NCBI RefSeq assembly: GCF_018502485.1
Contig: NZ_CP075546.1
DNA length: 64,000 bases
Source of the DNA: Methanospirillum purgamenti
GTDB taxonomy: Archaea; Halobacteriota; Methanomicrobia; Methanomicrobiales; Methanospirillaceae
Direction: 5' to 3' (one strand)
This document shows positions 8,822 to 16,997 of this stretch, piece after piece; the stretch's first letter is position 1, and each line of letters begins with the position of its first letter. The position numbers were made by a program, and so were the translations under genes. The notes under the pieces were generated by a model that ran no database searches, had not been told where the DNA came from, and saw only the letters and a list, made by a program, of their open reading frames with translations.

Positions 8822-8880
8822 TTTACGTTGATTTACGTTTACAAACGTATTTTTTTTCAACTTACGTTCGCAAACGTAAG
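8822..8880. promoter_or_regulatory. Tandem palindromes, candidate operators
   Basis: Two strong palindromes share the core ACGTT/AACGT: TACGTTT-AC-AAACGTA at 8834-8849 and CTTACGTT-CGCA-AACGTAAG at 8861-8880, with extra TTTACGTT half-sites at 8822-8840. They start just after the truncated winged-helix gene and about 190 bp beyond the 3' end of the RhuM gene. The right half, extended through AAGAGTGAACGCAAG (to 8894), is repeated with few changes at 16998-17026. They look like protein-binding sites or the end of a mobile element. Confidence 0.45.
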
Positions 8881-9068
8881 AGTGAACGCAAGATAATTCG
8901 GACAGACAAGATGTGAGAGAGATAGTAGTCAATATCGATGATATTATTCAGAATAGAAGGTATAATTGTGTGATATCAATTGCAACCTGATACAACTCAT
9001 CATAGGTATGATTGTTCTCTAACCGTCCACCAGTAAACATTTGCATCACGAGGTATCGTCAGAATGAT

Positions 9069-10127
9069 TCATTTCTCCGGGGATTTTCCCAGTTCTTTTC
9101 TCTTTCCATCTTCTAATTGTTTCACAACTTCCTCAAATTCCTTTTCCGCATCCCTATCTGAGAGTTCCACCCTGTGAGCACTGAATATCTGATATTGTTC
9201 CCGTGCATATTCACGTGCCTGTTCCATGCTTATCTTCCCTACATGCTCAAGGATTGCCCGTTCATTAAAGGTGAGAAACCGATCCAGTTTTTCCCTCCAG
9301 TCTTTCATATATACCGGAGTTTTCCGTTTTGCCTGATCTTCAGCATAATCAAGCCACATAACAACAAGACGGTTCAGTTGCTCAATTTCATCAGAATTCA
9401 GGTAATTCTTTGCAACCGTTACATCTCCCTGCCTGACAATCGCTCCCTTAAAACTGGTAAGTCCCATGTTTGGCTTTGTTGCGTCTGCTCTATCTGCGAT
9501 GAGTTCTGCAGCTGTATGTCCGGATATTGCATAGTGGATTTTATTCTGCACGATCTGGAAGAACTCCTTGGTAGTCGGAGCACTTGAATCGTAATCGATG
9601 GAAAGGGTATATATCTCTTTTATTTTCTGATAAAACCGTTTTTCAGATGCCCGGATATCTCGGATTCGCTCAAGGAGTTCATCGAAGTAATCTGTCCCAA
9701 GGGTTTTCCCCTCCTTGAGACGTTCATCATCCATGGTAAACCCTTTGACCAAGTATTCATGGAGCCGTTCTGTTGCCCATCTCCGAAATTGTGTTCCCCG
9801 ATGACTTCTGACCCGGTACCCGATGGCGATAATCATCTCAAGGTTATAATGGGCTATTTTTCTGGAAACCTCTCGATTTCCTTCCTGACGAACTATCAAG
9901 TATTCCTTGATAGTTCGATCTTCGGTCAACTCACCTTCTTTGAGGATATTGAGGACATGTAAATTAATATTTTGTAAGGAAGTCTGATAGAGGTCAGCAA
10001 TCTGGGCCTGGGTCATCCAGATAGTCTCACCCTCAATGAGGAGAGAGAGTTTTGTTTTTCCGTCCTCAGTCTGGTAAATAAGGAAATTTAATGGATTTAT
10101 TGGTATGGATGATGGATGATTTTTCAC
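9069..10127 (-). CDS. RhuM family protein
   Basis: A 352-aa protein of the virulence RhuM (Rha/KilA-like) family. Visible family features are the N-terminal winged-helix-like segment around IWMTQAQIADLYQTSLQNIN and HVLNILKEGEL, the motif HYNLEMIIAIGYRVRSHRGT followed by FRRWATERLHEYLVKGF, and a long helical C-terminal half with TAAELIADRADA and LGLTSFKGA-like segments. Family members occur scattered in bacteria and archaea, often in islands near phage or defence genes; the biochemical role is not known. Length is normal and the frame is intact, unlike its neighbours. It lies alone between two decayed genes. Confidence 0.85.
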   Translation of the reverse strand: MKNHPSSIPINPLNFLIYQTEDGKTKLSLLIEGETIWMTQAQIADLYQTSLQNINLHVLNILKEGELTEDRTIKEYLIVRQEGNREVSRKIAHYNLEMIIAIGYRVRSHRGTQFRRWATERLHEYLVKGFTMDDERLKEGKTLGTDYFDELLERIRDIRASEKRFYQKIKEIYTLSIDYDSSAPTTKEFFQIVQNKIHYAISGHTAAELIADRADATKPNMGLTSFKGAIVRQGDVTVAKNYLNSDEIEQLNRLVVMWLDYAEDQAKRKTPVYMKDWREKLDRFLTFNERAILEHVGKISMEQAREYAREQYQIFSAHRVELSDRDAEKEFEEVVKQLEDGKRKELGKSPEK

Positions 10128-10250
10128 CTGTCATGCCCCTCTACATTTTACTATTTTTTGGAAAGACCATATTACTCATATCCTGGTTTATTAATTGTTT
10201 GATCAATTACATCATTCTGACATATACAAACTGAAAGACTTTGAGTCTTT

Positions 10251-10920
10251 GTGTTTCCTTCACCAGACCTTTACCAATACTCCCTACTCCAAATCTGGGA
10301 TCATCATACTCCCCCAGGTGATCCTATCCCCACAACCCCATCCATCAAAAAAATCGAATCGCTCGTCCCGGCTGCAACCGGAGTCCTCACCCTTGTCGTC
10401 GCCCTCTGTTCTTTCGTCCTCTCCTTTTCCAACCTTCGCTCATCGGCAGTCGAAGCCGGATTTGATCCTATTCTCGCCTGGTGCTGGCCGATCTGTATCG
10501 ACGCCCTCCTCATATCCGGGTCGCTCATGGTCCTCCGGGGAAATAGTCCAGGGATCATCCTCGGCTTTTGGGTGGGGGGTCCTCATTACCTTCACCGGAA
10601 TCAGTACCGGGTTTAACATCGCCCACTCTCCTGGTGGGTTTTTGTATCAGGCTTCCCATGCAATCCCGCCGATTTCGCTGTGCATATCAGTGGAAGTGCT
10701 GATGAACATCATTCGGTCAGACCTGACAGCTGAGGTGACAGCTCCCGTAACAGCTTCACCGCAGCTCAGTGACAACGGAGACCGAGGTGAACGTATCCGG
10801 AGTTACATAGAGCTCCATCCGGATGTAACAGCTGCTGACATAGCCCGCAGCTTTGGGATAACGAGGCAGACAGCTTCCCGGCACCTGAGTAAGGTGAGGG
10901 TGTTACAGGGGGAAGGGTGA
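10251..10920 (+). pseudogene. DUF2637 membrane/HTH protein, frameshifted
   Basis: Frame 1 (about 10330-10578) gives a DUF2637 (SpdB-like) membrane domain: VPAATGVLTLVVALCSFVLS, then the family signature region with FDPILAWCWPICIDALLISG. A +/-1 shift is then needed: frame 2 continues with VLITFTGISTGFNIAHSPGG and ends in a winged helix with HPDVTAADIARSFGITRQTA up to the stop at 10918-10920. The switch falls at a run of six G (10574-10579), a typical site for a one-base slip or sequencing error. The start is unclear because no ATG lies in frame close to the conserved part. DUF2637 proteins are known from plasmids of Streptomyces and from some archaeal genomes; the role is unknown. Confidence 0.65.
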
Positions 10921-11246
10921 TGTGATATCATGGTTATTCAAAACTCGTCTATAAGAGGTCAAAATATTCATAAATATTAAATTAATAGACATTTTAGAAA
11001 ATAAAAGTAAATTTTAATCCTCGATTTCTGGTTTTTACAGAATATTCGGAACATTCACATTGAAATTAATACACACCGGCAAATGATTAACAGAGAGAAA
11101 ATTGAGTCTGATGGTAATCTTCAATTTTTTTATTTTAAAGGAATTTGGGCAAATTTTAAAAAAAATTAGAATTTTCGAAAGCCCTATCGAGTTTTATTTC
11201 CGTATCAAATGCAATATTTCAATAATAAACGAATAAAATATTTCAA
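10921..11246. other. AT-rich gap
   Basis: No gene, RNA or strong inverted repeat is visible. It is very AT-rich with several A and T runs (for example 11100-11170). It separates the frameshifted DUF2637 gene from two minus-strand genes and may carry only terminators. Confidence 0.4.
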
Positions 11247-11552
11247 TCAATATCCGATCATAGATTCAGAATACTCGGTTTTGGTTAAATGGTAAATACA
11301 CGGCTGATTTTTTAGTTCTTCTTCAGATAGTAAGTACCTTTTCGTTTTAATTTCATTAAAATTCGGCATTTTTGCATTTCCTAGAATTTTTGAATATCCT
11401 GATTCTCCATCCATATTGAAATTACAGTGCATTTTCCCTGTTTCATCAATAATACAATGGACGCATCTCAGTGACAAATCTGAATTGTAGCAAGATCGAA
11501 TTTGTCTTTCCTCAACCGGGGGAATCATACTTTTAATCAGTTCCCCTTCCAT
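11247..11552 (-). CDS. Hypothetical protein (101 aa)
   Basis: I do not recognise it. The 101-residue soluble protein has four cysteines, three of them close together in SCYNSDLSLRCVHC followed by a short loop and KMHCNFN, so five including C49; this may be a small metal site. The acidic tail ends KTEYSESMIGY. It lies 54 bp downstream of the PAS histidine kinase on the same strand and may be co-transcribed with it. AT-rich codon use matches the surrounding accessory region. The absence of family matches from memory keeps confidence moderate. Confidence 0.5.
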   Translation of the reverse strand: MEGELIKSMIPPVEERQIRSCYNSDLSLRCVHCIIDETGKMHCNFNMDGESGYSKILGNAKMPNFNEIKTKRYLLSEEELKNQPCIYHLTKTEYSESMIGY

Positions 11553-11606
11553 ATATGGATTATGCCCCTCGTCATATGGTAATTTTAGGAGAAATGACGG
11601 ACAAAT

Positions 11607-12983
11607 TTAAGAAATTCTTCGCCATTTGTCATGAGGTATCGTGATATCAAATTTTGCCCCTATTCCTTCTTTCCCACATTCCTGGATTGAGAGACCGGTA
11701 ATCGAAAGGATTTCACGAGCTAGAAAAAGTCCAATCCCTGTGTTTTTCCCATATCCATGATTAAAAATGAACTCTTTATCTGATGCAGAAATACCAATTC
11801 CATTATCCTCACAGATAATATGAAAAATGCCCTCTTGTTCCTCTGTTGAAAAACAAATCCTTGTGATATGGTCACCATGACGAACTGCATTCTCAATGAG
11901 GGTTGCAAATACCTTTCTAAACATGGGTTCCACATAAATCTCAATACTCTTGTCTACCCGATTCTCAATGCTAATACCTTCATGGCCGACCTCTTCGATA
12001 GATGACGAGATGATTGGTGATATTACCTGCCACCCACTTGAAATTGTTCCGAAACTTTCGTATTCTTTCGTAAAACCAATGGTTACCTCCATTTCTTTAC
12101 ATATTTGAAAAATTGATGATAATCGATTTTTAACGATATCAAAATCATTCTCATCCTCAATAATTTCGAGTGTAAGAAGGATTGCGGAAATATGATTGAT
12201 AATATCATGTCGGGTTAATCCGGTAAGAAGGGTAAGTTTTTTGTTAGCTTCTTGAAATGACTCCTTGAGAAGTTGTAATTCGGATACATCTTCCATTGCT
12301 AGCAAAATCAGATCTGGAACCTTTGGTTTACCATAAATAACCTGTGCATTAATAATCAGAGTTCTTTCTCCAAGTTGAGGAAAAAATAAATTGACTTTAA
12401 CATCATGAAATGAACTTTTTTCAGGAAGGACCTTATTTAAAAGAGTTATGAAACTGGGAATATTCCACTGCTGATTTCCGATATCTGTAATTTTCCGCCC
12501 GGCTGTTTCCATCACAGAGGTTTGAAAAACCTTGTAAAAAGAATTATTTGCTAAAACGACGGTCAAATCTTTATCGAGTATAAGGAGTGGTTCCCTAATG
12601 GTATTCACAATACTCATTGCTAATTCTTCTGTTCGAACTTGTTTCTCTTCAACTAATTTATAACGAGTAATATCAGTAAAAATCAGCAGAATTCCGGCAA
12701 TATTGCCTTCATGAGTTTTGAATGGAGATAATTGAACGGAAAACCAGAGATTATTTTCGGTCATTATTTCCATATGATGAGAAACATGAGTTTGTAAGAC
12801 AATTTTTGATTCTTCTATCACATTAGCATTGCAAATAAAAGATTTGACATTTATTAAGGAGTTACCAATGTCTTTTTCCGATATATTATAGAGTTGGGAT
12901 ACTTCAGGAGTAAACCACTGTATGGAGAAATTTGTATCTAAATAGATGGCCCCAATCCCAGCGGAAGAAAAATAATTTTTCAT
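11607..12983 (-). CDS. PAS-domain sensor histidine kinase, soluble
   Basis: A 458-aa cytoplasmic sensor kinase. Residues ~1-110 form a PAS domain whose IYLDTNFSIQWFTPEVSQLY segment resembles the PAS found in CheB/CheR fusion proteins. A second PAS at ~120-240 contains REPLLILDKDLTVVLANNSF. The dimerisation helix follows with LTRHDIINHISAILLTLEII, His in LTRHD being the likely phospho-acceptor. The ATPase domain shows IENAVRHGDH (N box), CEDNGIGI (G1) and KNTGIGLFLAREI (G2). There is no signal or membrane segment, so it senses something inside the cell. No response regulator is next to it; the small Cys-containing gene downstream is its only likely operon partner. Confidence 0.85.
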   Translation of the reverse strand: MKNYFSSAGIGAIYLDTNFSIQWFTPEVSQLYNISEKDIGNSLINVKSFICNANVIEESKIVLQTHVSHHMEIMTENNLWFSVQLSPFKTHEGNIAGILLIFTDITRYKLVEEKQVRTEELAMSIVNTIREPLLILDKDLTVVLANNSFYKVFQTSVMETAGRKITDIGNQQWNIPSFITLLNKVLPEKSSFHDVKVNLFFPQLGERTLIINAQVIYGKPKVPDLILLAMEDVSELQLLKESFQEANKKLTLLTGLTRHDIINHISAILLTLEIIEDENDFDIVKNRLSSIFQICKEMEVTIGFTKEYESFGTISSGWQVISPIISSSIEEVGHEGISIENRVDKSIEIYVEPMFRKVFATLIENAVRHGDHITRICFSTEEQEGIFHIICEDNGIGISASDKEFIFNHGYGKNTGIGLFLAREILSITGLSIQECGKEGIGAKFDITIPHDKWRRIS

Positions 12984-13051
12984 CTCAATGAGTTCTTTTT
13001 TAGCTTCTCATTTATATTAATCTCTGGTCAAAAGTCTAAATTATCGTATTT

Positions 13052-13452
13052 TTAGTGTCTGTTCACCAGTCCCGATAACGGTCTGCCCGTACACCTGGGC
13101 ATTTCCATCACTCTCACCGGACCGATAGGTAGATTATCAAAATGAACCGGTGATTTGAGTGCCAGATCTTTTCCCCGGGGTGGTATCTTCCCCACCTGAA
13201 TAAATAAGTCGGTTTTCCCATCCAGTTGAGGAGCCAGCGAACGATGCAACCGAGATATTAACGACGAGACTGCTCTTTTGTGCTCTTCTTCTCCACATAA
13301 TGTTGAAATCATGAGTCATCCAGGCATCAATTTTGAACCTGGAAAGATTACCATCGAGAATAAGGAGAGATGATGTATCTGTTTCAATTATCTTGTGTAA
13401 ATCAGATAGAGATGATACCTGTAAATGTACAAAACGGTTTAAAATATCTTCT
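13052..13452 (-). pseudogene. Probable two-frame coding remnant
   Basis: On the minus strand the reading KEDILNRFVHLQVSSLSDL, then SSLLILDGNLSRFKIDAWMT (about 13452-13305), breaks into another frame that continues RLHRSLAPQLDGKTDLFIQV with a later SPVHFDNLPIGPVRVME, up to the stop near 13052. Each half looks protein-like, while the other frames have little. No start codon is visible and the halves are out of frame, so I read it as a decayed gene with a frameshift near 13300-13260. I cannot name the family. It sits between the histidine kinase and another gene remnant, in keeping with a decaying island. Confidence 0.3.
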
Positions 13453-13640
13453 TTGAATTTTCAAAAGGGGTACATATTGAAGATTATTTAAGCAGCCTAT
13501 TCATCCAGTTGGATACCTGGATGATAGTGAAAGTATGTTGAGGGAAATTCTTGAGTGGATTGTTCCGATCTCTCATAACTTAGCTGAATGAAGTGTGAGT
13601 ATATGAAATCTTGATAAACAGGGTGAAAGTGAAAAATAAT

Positions 13641-13783
13641 CCCAACAACCACATCCATCAAAAAAACTAAATCACTTCTTCTGGCTACACCCGGATGTAA
13701 CGGCTGCTGACATCGCCCGCAGCTTTGGTATAACGAGGCAGATGGCTGCAAGGCATTTGAGTAAAGTAAGGGTGTTACGGTGA
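13641..13783 (+). pseudogene. Deletion remnant of a DUF2637/HTH gene
   Basis: The first ~40 bp (ATCCATCAAAAAAACTAAAT onward) match the 5' part of the DUF2637 gene at 10330-10375, then the sequence jumps straight to the gene's 3' winged-helix part (GGATGTAACGGCTGCTGACA, corresponding to 10820 onward) and runs to the same terminal codons GTG TTA before its stop at 13781-13783. About 440 bp, including the membrane domain, are missing. The join falls at CCGGA, present at both ends of the deleted segment in the longer copy, which points to deletion between short direct repeats. It lies 29 bp from the end of the second MTH865-like gene. Confidence 0.65.
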
Positions 13784-13812
13784 GATACTTCTTAAAAAAA
13801 GGATAAGGAAAG

Positions 13813-14055
13813 TTACAGACCAGCACGGTCTACAATAATATCTGCAACCTGCTTTGCACTCGTGAAGGGAAAATCTGTAGCCTTTAGAAGGGTTCCGGCT
13901 TCTCCGGCAGTCATTTTTACATCTCCAACCTGACAGGTGGTATCAGCTCCTGCAGGAAAAGCTGCAATTAATTGTTCAGGGCTATCGATCGGAAAAGAAG
14001 CATTTGCTAATGCTCCTGTTATTTGTGCATGAATTTGTTCTTTGATTGATGACAT
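13813..14055 (-). CDS. MTH865-like family protein, copy 2 (80 aa)
   Basis: Paralogue of the protein at 3750-3992: same 80-residue length, start MSSIKEQIHAQITGAL, single central cysteine in DTTCQVGDVKMTAGEA, tail SAKQVADIIVDRAGL. An upstream in-frame ATG at 14062-14064 would add three residues and overlap the stop of the preceding gene; I chose the start that matches copy 1. It follows the second 54-aa Cys-rich gene with a 1-bp gap, so the pair is translated from one message. MTH865-like proteins are small EF-hand-like methanogen proteins of unknown function. Retention of both copies nearly unchanged argues for selection. Confidence 0.8.
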   Translation of the reverse strand: MSSIKEQIHAQITGALANASFPIDSPEQLIAAFPAGADTTCQVGDVKMTAGEAGTLLKATDFPFTSAKQVADIIVDRAGL

Positions 14056-14056
14056 A

Positions 14057-14221
14057 TTATTCACTCTCCGTGATCATTGAGGAGATTTCTCCAACGGCCT
14101 TTGCTATCGAACATTCGTTGCTGTGAGTGTCACATCCAAAACAGGCATTTTTTAGATGAGCGATTGATTCCTCAGCCTCCTCTTTGGTAACTTCTGTTCC
14201 GGTGCATTTCCATGTGGGCAT
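14057..14221 (-). CDS. 54-aa four-cysteine protein, copy 2
   Basis: Short ORF read directly from the sequence: start MPTWKCTGTEVTKEEAEES, centre HLKNACFGCDTHSNEC, end MITESE, stop at 14057-14059. Cysteines 6, 27, 30 and 37 are the same as in copy 1 (3996-4160). Differences between the copies are mostly Asp/Asn, Lys/Glu or Ser/Ala exchanges with many silent changes, the pattern of a protein under purifying selection. It leads a two-gene unit with the MTH865-like gene and is divergent from the Cys-rich regulator. Function unknown; four cysteines in 32 residues suggest one metal or iron-sulfur site. Confidence 0.8.
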   Translation of the reverse strand: MPTWKCTGTEVTKEEAEESIAHLKNACFGCDTHSNECSIAKAVGEISSMITESE

Positions 14222-14247
14222 GAACCTCACCAATACAAAATAGACCG

Positions 14248-14325
14248 GTTGAATAAATATACTTGAGCGTCATTACAATGACTCAATGATATGGCGATAC
14301 ATTCTACTAACTCTAAAGGTTATAT
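14248..14325. promoter_or_regulatory. Divergent promoter/operator region, cassette copy 2
   Basis: The region between the two divergent genes is again exactly 137 bp. Block A at 14248-14270 is identical in all 23 positions to 4187-4209. Block B, GATACATTCTACTAAC at 14296-14311, differs from copy 1 by one base. The block spacing is again 48 bp. The palindrome of copy 1 is here imperfect (AACTCTAAAGGTT). TTATATC at 14320-14326 is a likely TATA box for the regulator. The flanking bases have drifted freely, so the blocks stand out as conserved sites. Confidence 0.6.
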
Positions 14326-14358
14326 CTCCAAGAGCCCAATACAGCAGAAGCAATTGAT

Positions 14359-15114
14359 ATGGAAACCAATGCAGGAAAATCTCCAGATGTAGAAATTCTG
14401 GTACAGGAGATTCAACAATTACGTGGTGAGTTGCATCGGTTTATTGAGCGGACAAACCAGATCCATATCCAGTCAATAATATCGAATCTCAAAAGTGAAT
14501 ATGCTGAACTCCTCTCGAATAACCACCTTGAACGTGCAGAGGAATGTCTCTCAAATCAGATGGTCCACGATTGCACGATGTATAACACCTGTTTCCAGGT
14601 ATTTCTCAACTTTCTCACTGAAACCTCAAAACACATAAAAGATGGAGAGGTCACCGAGGATATAATAGACTCATACAAACTCCAACTTCAGGAGATGCGA
14701 AAAAAGGGGCCTTTTGAGAGCTGTGATATCTGCTTTGGAGAGGTTCGAAAACTCTTTGAGAAACAGGTAGACCTCATGCGATCATTAGGTATTCTCCATC
14801 AAAGAGAATATTCGGTTCAGATAACAGAATACCCTGATGAAAAGATCGTATCAGAAATCATCGAACCTATTGCCAGTACCACCCGGTTTCAAATCCTCCA
14901 GGCAGTATCAGCAGAAACCAAAACGTTCTCCGATCTTTCTCTTATGACGAAACTCAGGGAAGGCAACCTGTTATTCCATTTAAAGAAATTACAAGAGGCA
15001 GGGATGATTATACAACGTCATGAGCGTGGTGATTATATCATCACCGAAAAAGGATTTCGGGTTTTATCATCTATTCGGGACTTATACGGATTTTTCAAAG
15101 AAAAAGATGATTGA
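14359..15114 (+). CDS. Cys-rich winged-helix transcriptional regulator, copy 2
   Basis: A 251-aa paralogue of the regulator at 4298-5059. The N-terminal helical domain keeps cysteines 63, 72, 78, 122 and 125 and the segment LRGELHRFIERTNQIHIQSI. The C-terminal ArsR-type winged helix has IIEPIASTTRFQILQAV, the recognition region EGNLLFHLKKLQEAGMI and the wing RHERGDYIITEKG. It ends RDLYGFFKEKDD, while copy 1 has a different, more hydrophobic tail. It is divergent from the second small-gene pair. The conserved cysteines suggest sensing of redox state, oxygen or a metal; the ligand is not known. Both copies probably bind related operators, so cross-talk is likely. Confidence 0.8.
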   Translation: METNAGKSPDVEILVQEIQQLRGELHRFIERTNQIHIQSIISNLKSEYAELLSNNHLERAEECLSNQMVHDCTMYNTCFQVFLNFLTETSKHIKDGEVTEDIIDSYKLQLQEMRKKGPFESCDICFGEVRKLFEKQVDLMRSLGILHQREYSVQITEYPDEKIVSEIIEPIASTTRFQILQAVSAETKTFSDLSLMTKLREGNLLFHLKKLQEAGMIIQRHERGDYIITEKGFRVLSSIRDLYGFFKEKDD

Positions 15115-15599
15115 AATCATTAATCAATATCAATATTTTTTTGTCAGACGTATGTCGGCTAGTTTTTCCTGATAGCAATTTAGCTCGGATATCAGGTCTG
15201 AAATATAGAATAAACTTTTAAACGATGGCCGAATTTTCATATATTTTTACGCTGATGTAATCTTTGAACCTTCAGATCCCTAAACCTAAATTGTATAAAA
15301 ATTATTCTGCGAAATCAAAAGATATCACGATGATTTTATAGTAATTTTATAATTTAATTCTTATTTGTAAAAATGATTTATAAAATACAACAAATTTATA
15401 AAAAGAGCCTGAAACAAATATGAATCATATAAGATGGGAAGGGACAAAACAGATCTGTCATTAGTGACCAGAGGTAATACCAGCCCCGGATTGTAATTAA
15501 AAATTACCCCCACAACAATGAATTCGCCTGCCAGCGATCAATGAAAGGGTTTCCTTATGTATCGAATTTTTAGTATTTAATGACACACAAACGGAGAAT
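15115..15599. other. AT-rich gap before the histone gene
   Basis: No gene is visible in these 485 bp. The only clear structure is a perfect small hairpin, GTAATT-AAA-AATTAC at 15493-15507, just beyond the 3' end of the histone gene, which could help end its transcript. The sequence is strongly AT-rich from 15290 to 15420. Confidence 0.4.
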
Positions 15600-15809
15600 T
15601 TAAGCGAATTTCTCCGCTGCCATCTCGATATCTTCTTCCTTGATGGTCTTCCGGCCAGCATGTTCAGCAAGCTTGACCGCCTCTTTCACGAGTTTGCCCA
15701 GGTAATCCTCGGTCAATTTTACAAGTGCCTCGGAAGCATCAGAACCGACACGTTCAGCACCATTGTTTTTTGCAATTCGTGCAACGGCTGCGATTGGTAA
15801 ATCTGCCAT
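15600..15809 (-). CDS. Archaeal histone (HMf type)
   Basis: A 69-aa histone-fold protein of exactly the usual HMf length. It starts MADLPIAAVARIAKNNGAER (helix 1), continues with VGSDASEALVKLTEDYLGKL (long central helix) and ends with RKTIKEEDIEMAAEKFA (helix 3). It forms dimers that wrap and compact DNA. I chose the ATG at 15809 rather than the ATG two codons earlier, because it gives the conserved histone N-terminus. It is a single-gene unit in an AT-rich region. A TATA-like ACTATATC on the minus strand lies near 15825-15835. Confidence 0.95.
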   Translation of the reverse strand: MADLPIAAVARIAKNNGAERVGSDASEALVKLTEDYLGKLVKEAVKLAEHAGRKTIKEEDIEMAAEKFA

Positions 15810-15815
15810 AATCAA

Positions 15816-16530
15816 GAATTATTATCAAAGATATAGTATTAATACGTTTCTCCGAATTTTCGCAAAAATGGTTCAGAATATTACCCGGTACATCCAGAGT
15901 ATATAACAATCAGGGTTGCACAACGAGAAAGTGTACATAGTGGATTCCCTTCCCGCGATGTGAAAAATTCCACACCGTCCCAATACCAGAAATATGATAT
16001 GCCCTCTCACAGACTCGAGGGTTGCAACTGGTTGCAACTCCTGAAACAATATAAATTTCAAAATTTCACCTGTATATCAAGCGAATTTTTCATCGCATTG
16101 TGTCACCGGCAAACCAGATGCAACCGCTAAATCATCATCTGTTCATCAAAGGATTTGAAGGAAGAATGTGATTTGCTAAAAAACGTAATATGTAAGCAAT
16201 GAAGTGTTTCAGACTGTTTTCCATCGGTTTTGGCTATTTGTCTTTTAACCTGTTTCAAACAACACTTGTATGTCACACAGAGACCTGTGAAAAATCCAGG
16301 AAGCAACTCCTGGATGTCTGACATGATCTCTGTCGGTGAGTAGCGTTCAACATGTCCTCCTACATCAGTTGTATCCAACTCATCCCCAAAAAGAAACTCC
16401 CCCGGTCAGGAGAGAGTTTCATGTCCTCCGATTCTCCTCTCCTGACCTGAACAAACTTCACCCGGTCTATACCAGACCGGATTTCCTCCTACAATTCATT
16501 CAGCAAAATTTAGTACTTATGGAGATAGAC
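15816..16530. other. Gap with short tandem repeat
   Basis: No supportable gene. A direct repeat GGTTGCAACT-GGTTGCAACT sits at about 16019-16038, with further GGTTGCA or GTTGCA-like copies near 15913 and TGCAACCGC at 16119, which may be binding sites. A minus-strand frame of 83 codons (16127-16378) has no motif or partner and overlaps the 5' side of the next gene; I left it out. The histone promoter is at the left end. Confidence 0.35.
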
Positions 16531-16782
16531 ATGCTTTTTCAAAGTAAATTTGCCACAACATACAATGAAAACCAGATCTGTTTAATAGACTACCTGAAGA
16601 ACCAGATGAAACCTGGGTCAAACTTCTTCAAGTCGAAGTATATAGCCAAGGATACCGGATTATCCTCAAAAGAAGTAGGGACCAATATGGCCTTACTGTC
16701 GGAGATCTGTCCCGAGTTTAAAATTGAGCGGTACAGTTATTCAAACAGTACCACCTGGCTGGTGACATCGCCCCAGGCATAA
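16531..16782 (+). CDS. Small winged-helix protein, DUF7123-like
   Basis: An 83-aa protein resembling the small archaeal winged-helix family DUF7123: QICLIDYLKNQMKPGSNFF, then KSKYIAKDTGLSSKEVGTNM, and a C-terminal strand YSNSTTWLVTSP. Family members are usually 70-85 residues. The start at 16531 is preceded by GGAG at 16521-16524 with 6-nt spacing; a longer reading from 16336 would add ~65 residues without any family resemblance. It is probably a DNA-binding regulator; the target is unknown. It stands alone. Confidence 0.65.
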   Translation: MLFQSKFATTYNENQICLIDYLKNQMKPGSNFFKSKYIAKDTGLSSKEVGTNMALLSEICPEFKIERYSYSNSTTWLVTSPQA

Positions 16783-16997
16783 TCCCTCTTTTCCTCCTCA
16801 TTTGTTCTGGATTCTACTAACCACATTTCTGTGATCTCTTATTCCAGATAGTAATGAGAGGATCATACGATAATCGAATCACTCGTCCCAGCTCATATCT
16901 ACTACAACTGAAAATCCCAAAAATGCAACGAAAGGGTAGAACAATCCTCATTATATACGAAAAATGGTTTTTACTATCAATCATACCACTGTTAACA

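Noticed and set aside
16127..16378. 83-codon minus-strand frame
   Set aside because: No recognisable feature, and it overlaps the leader of the DUF7123-like gene; not convincing as a gene.
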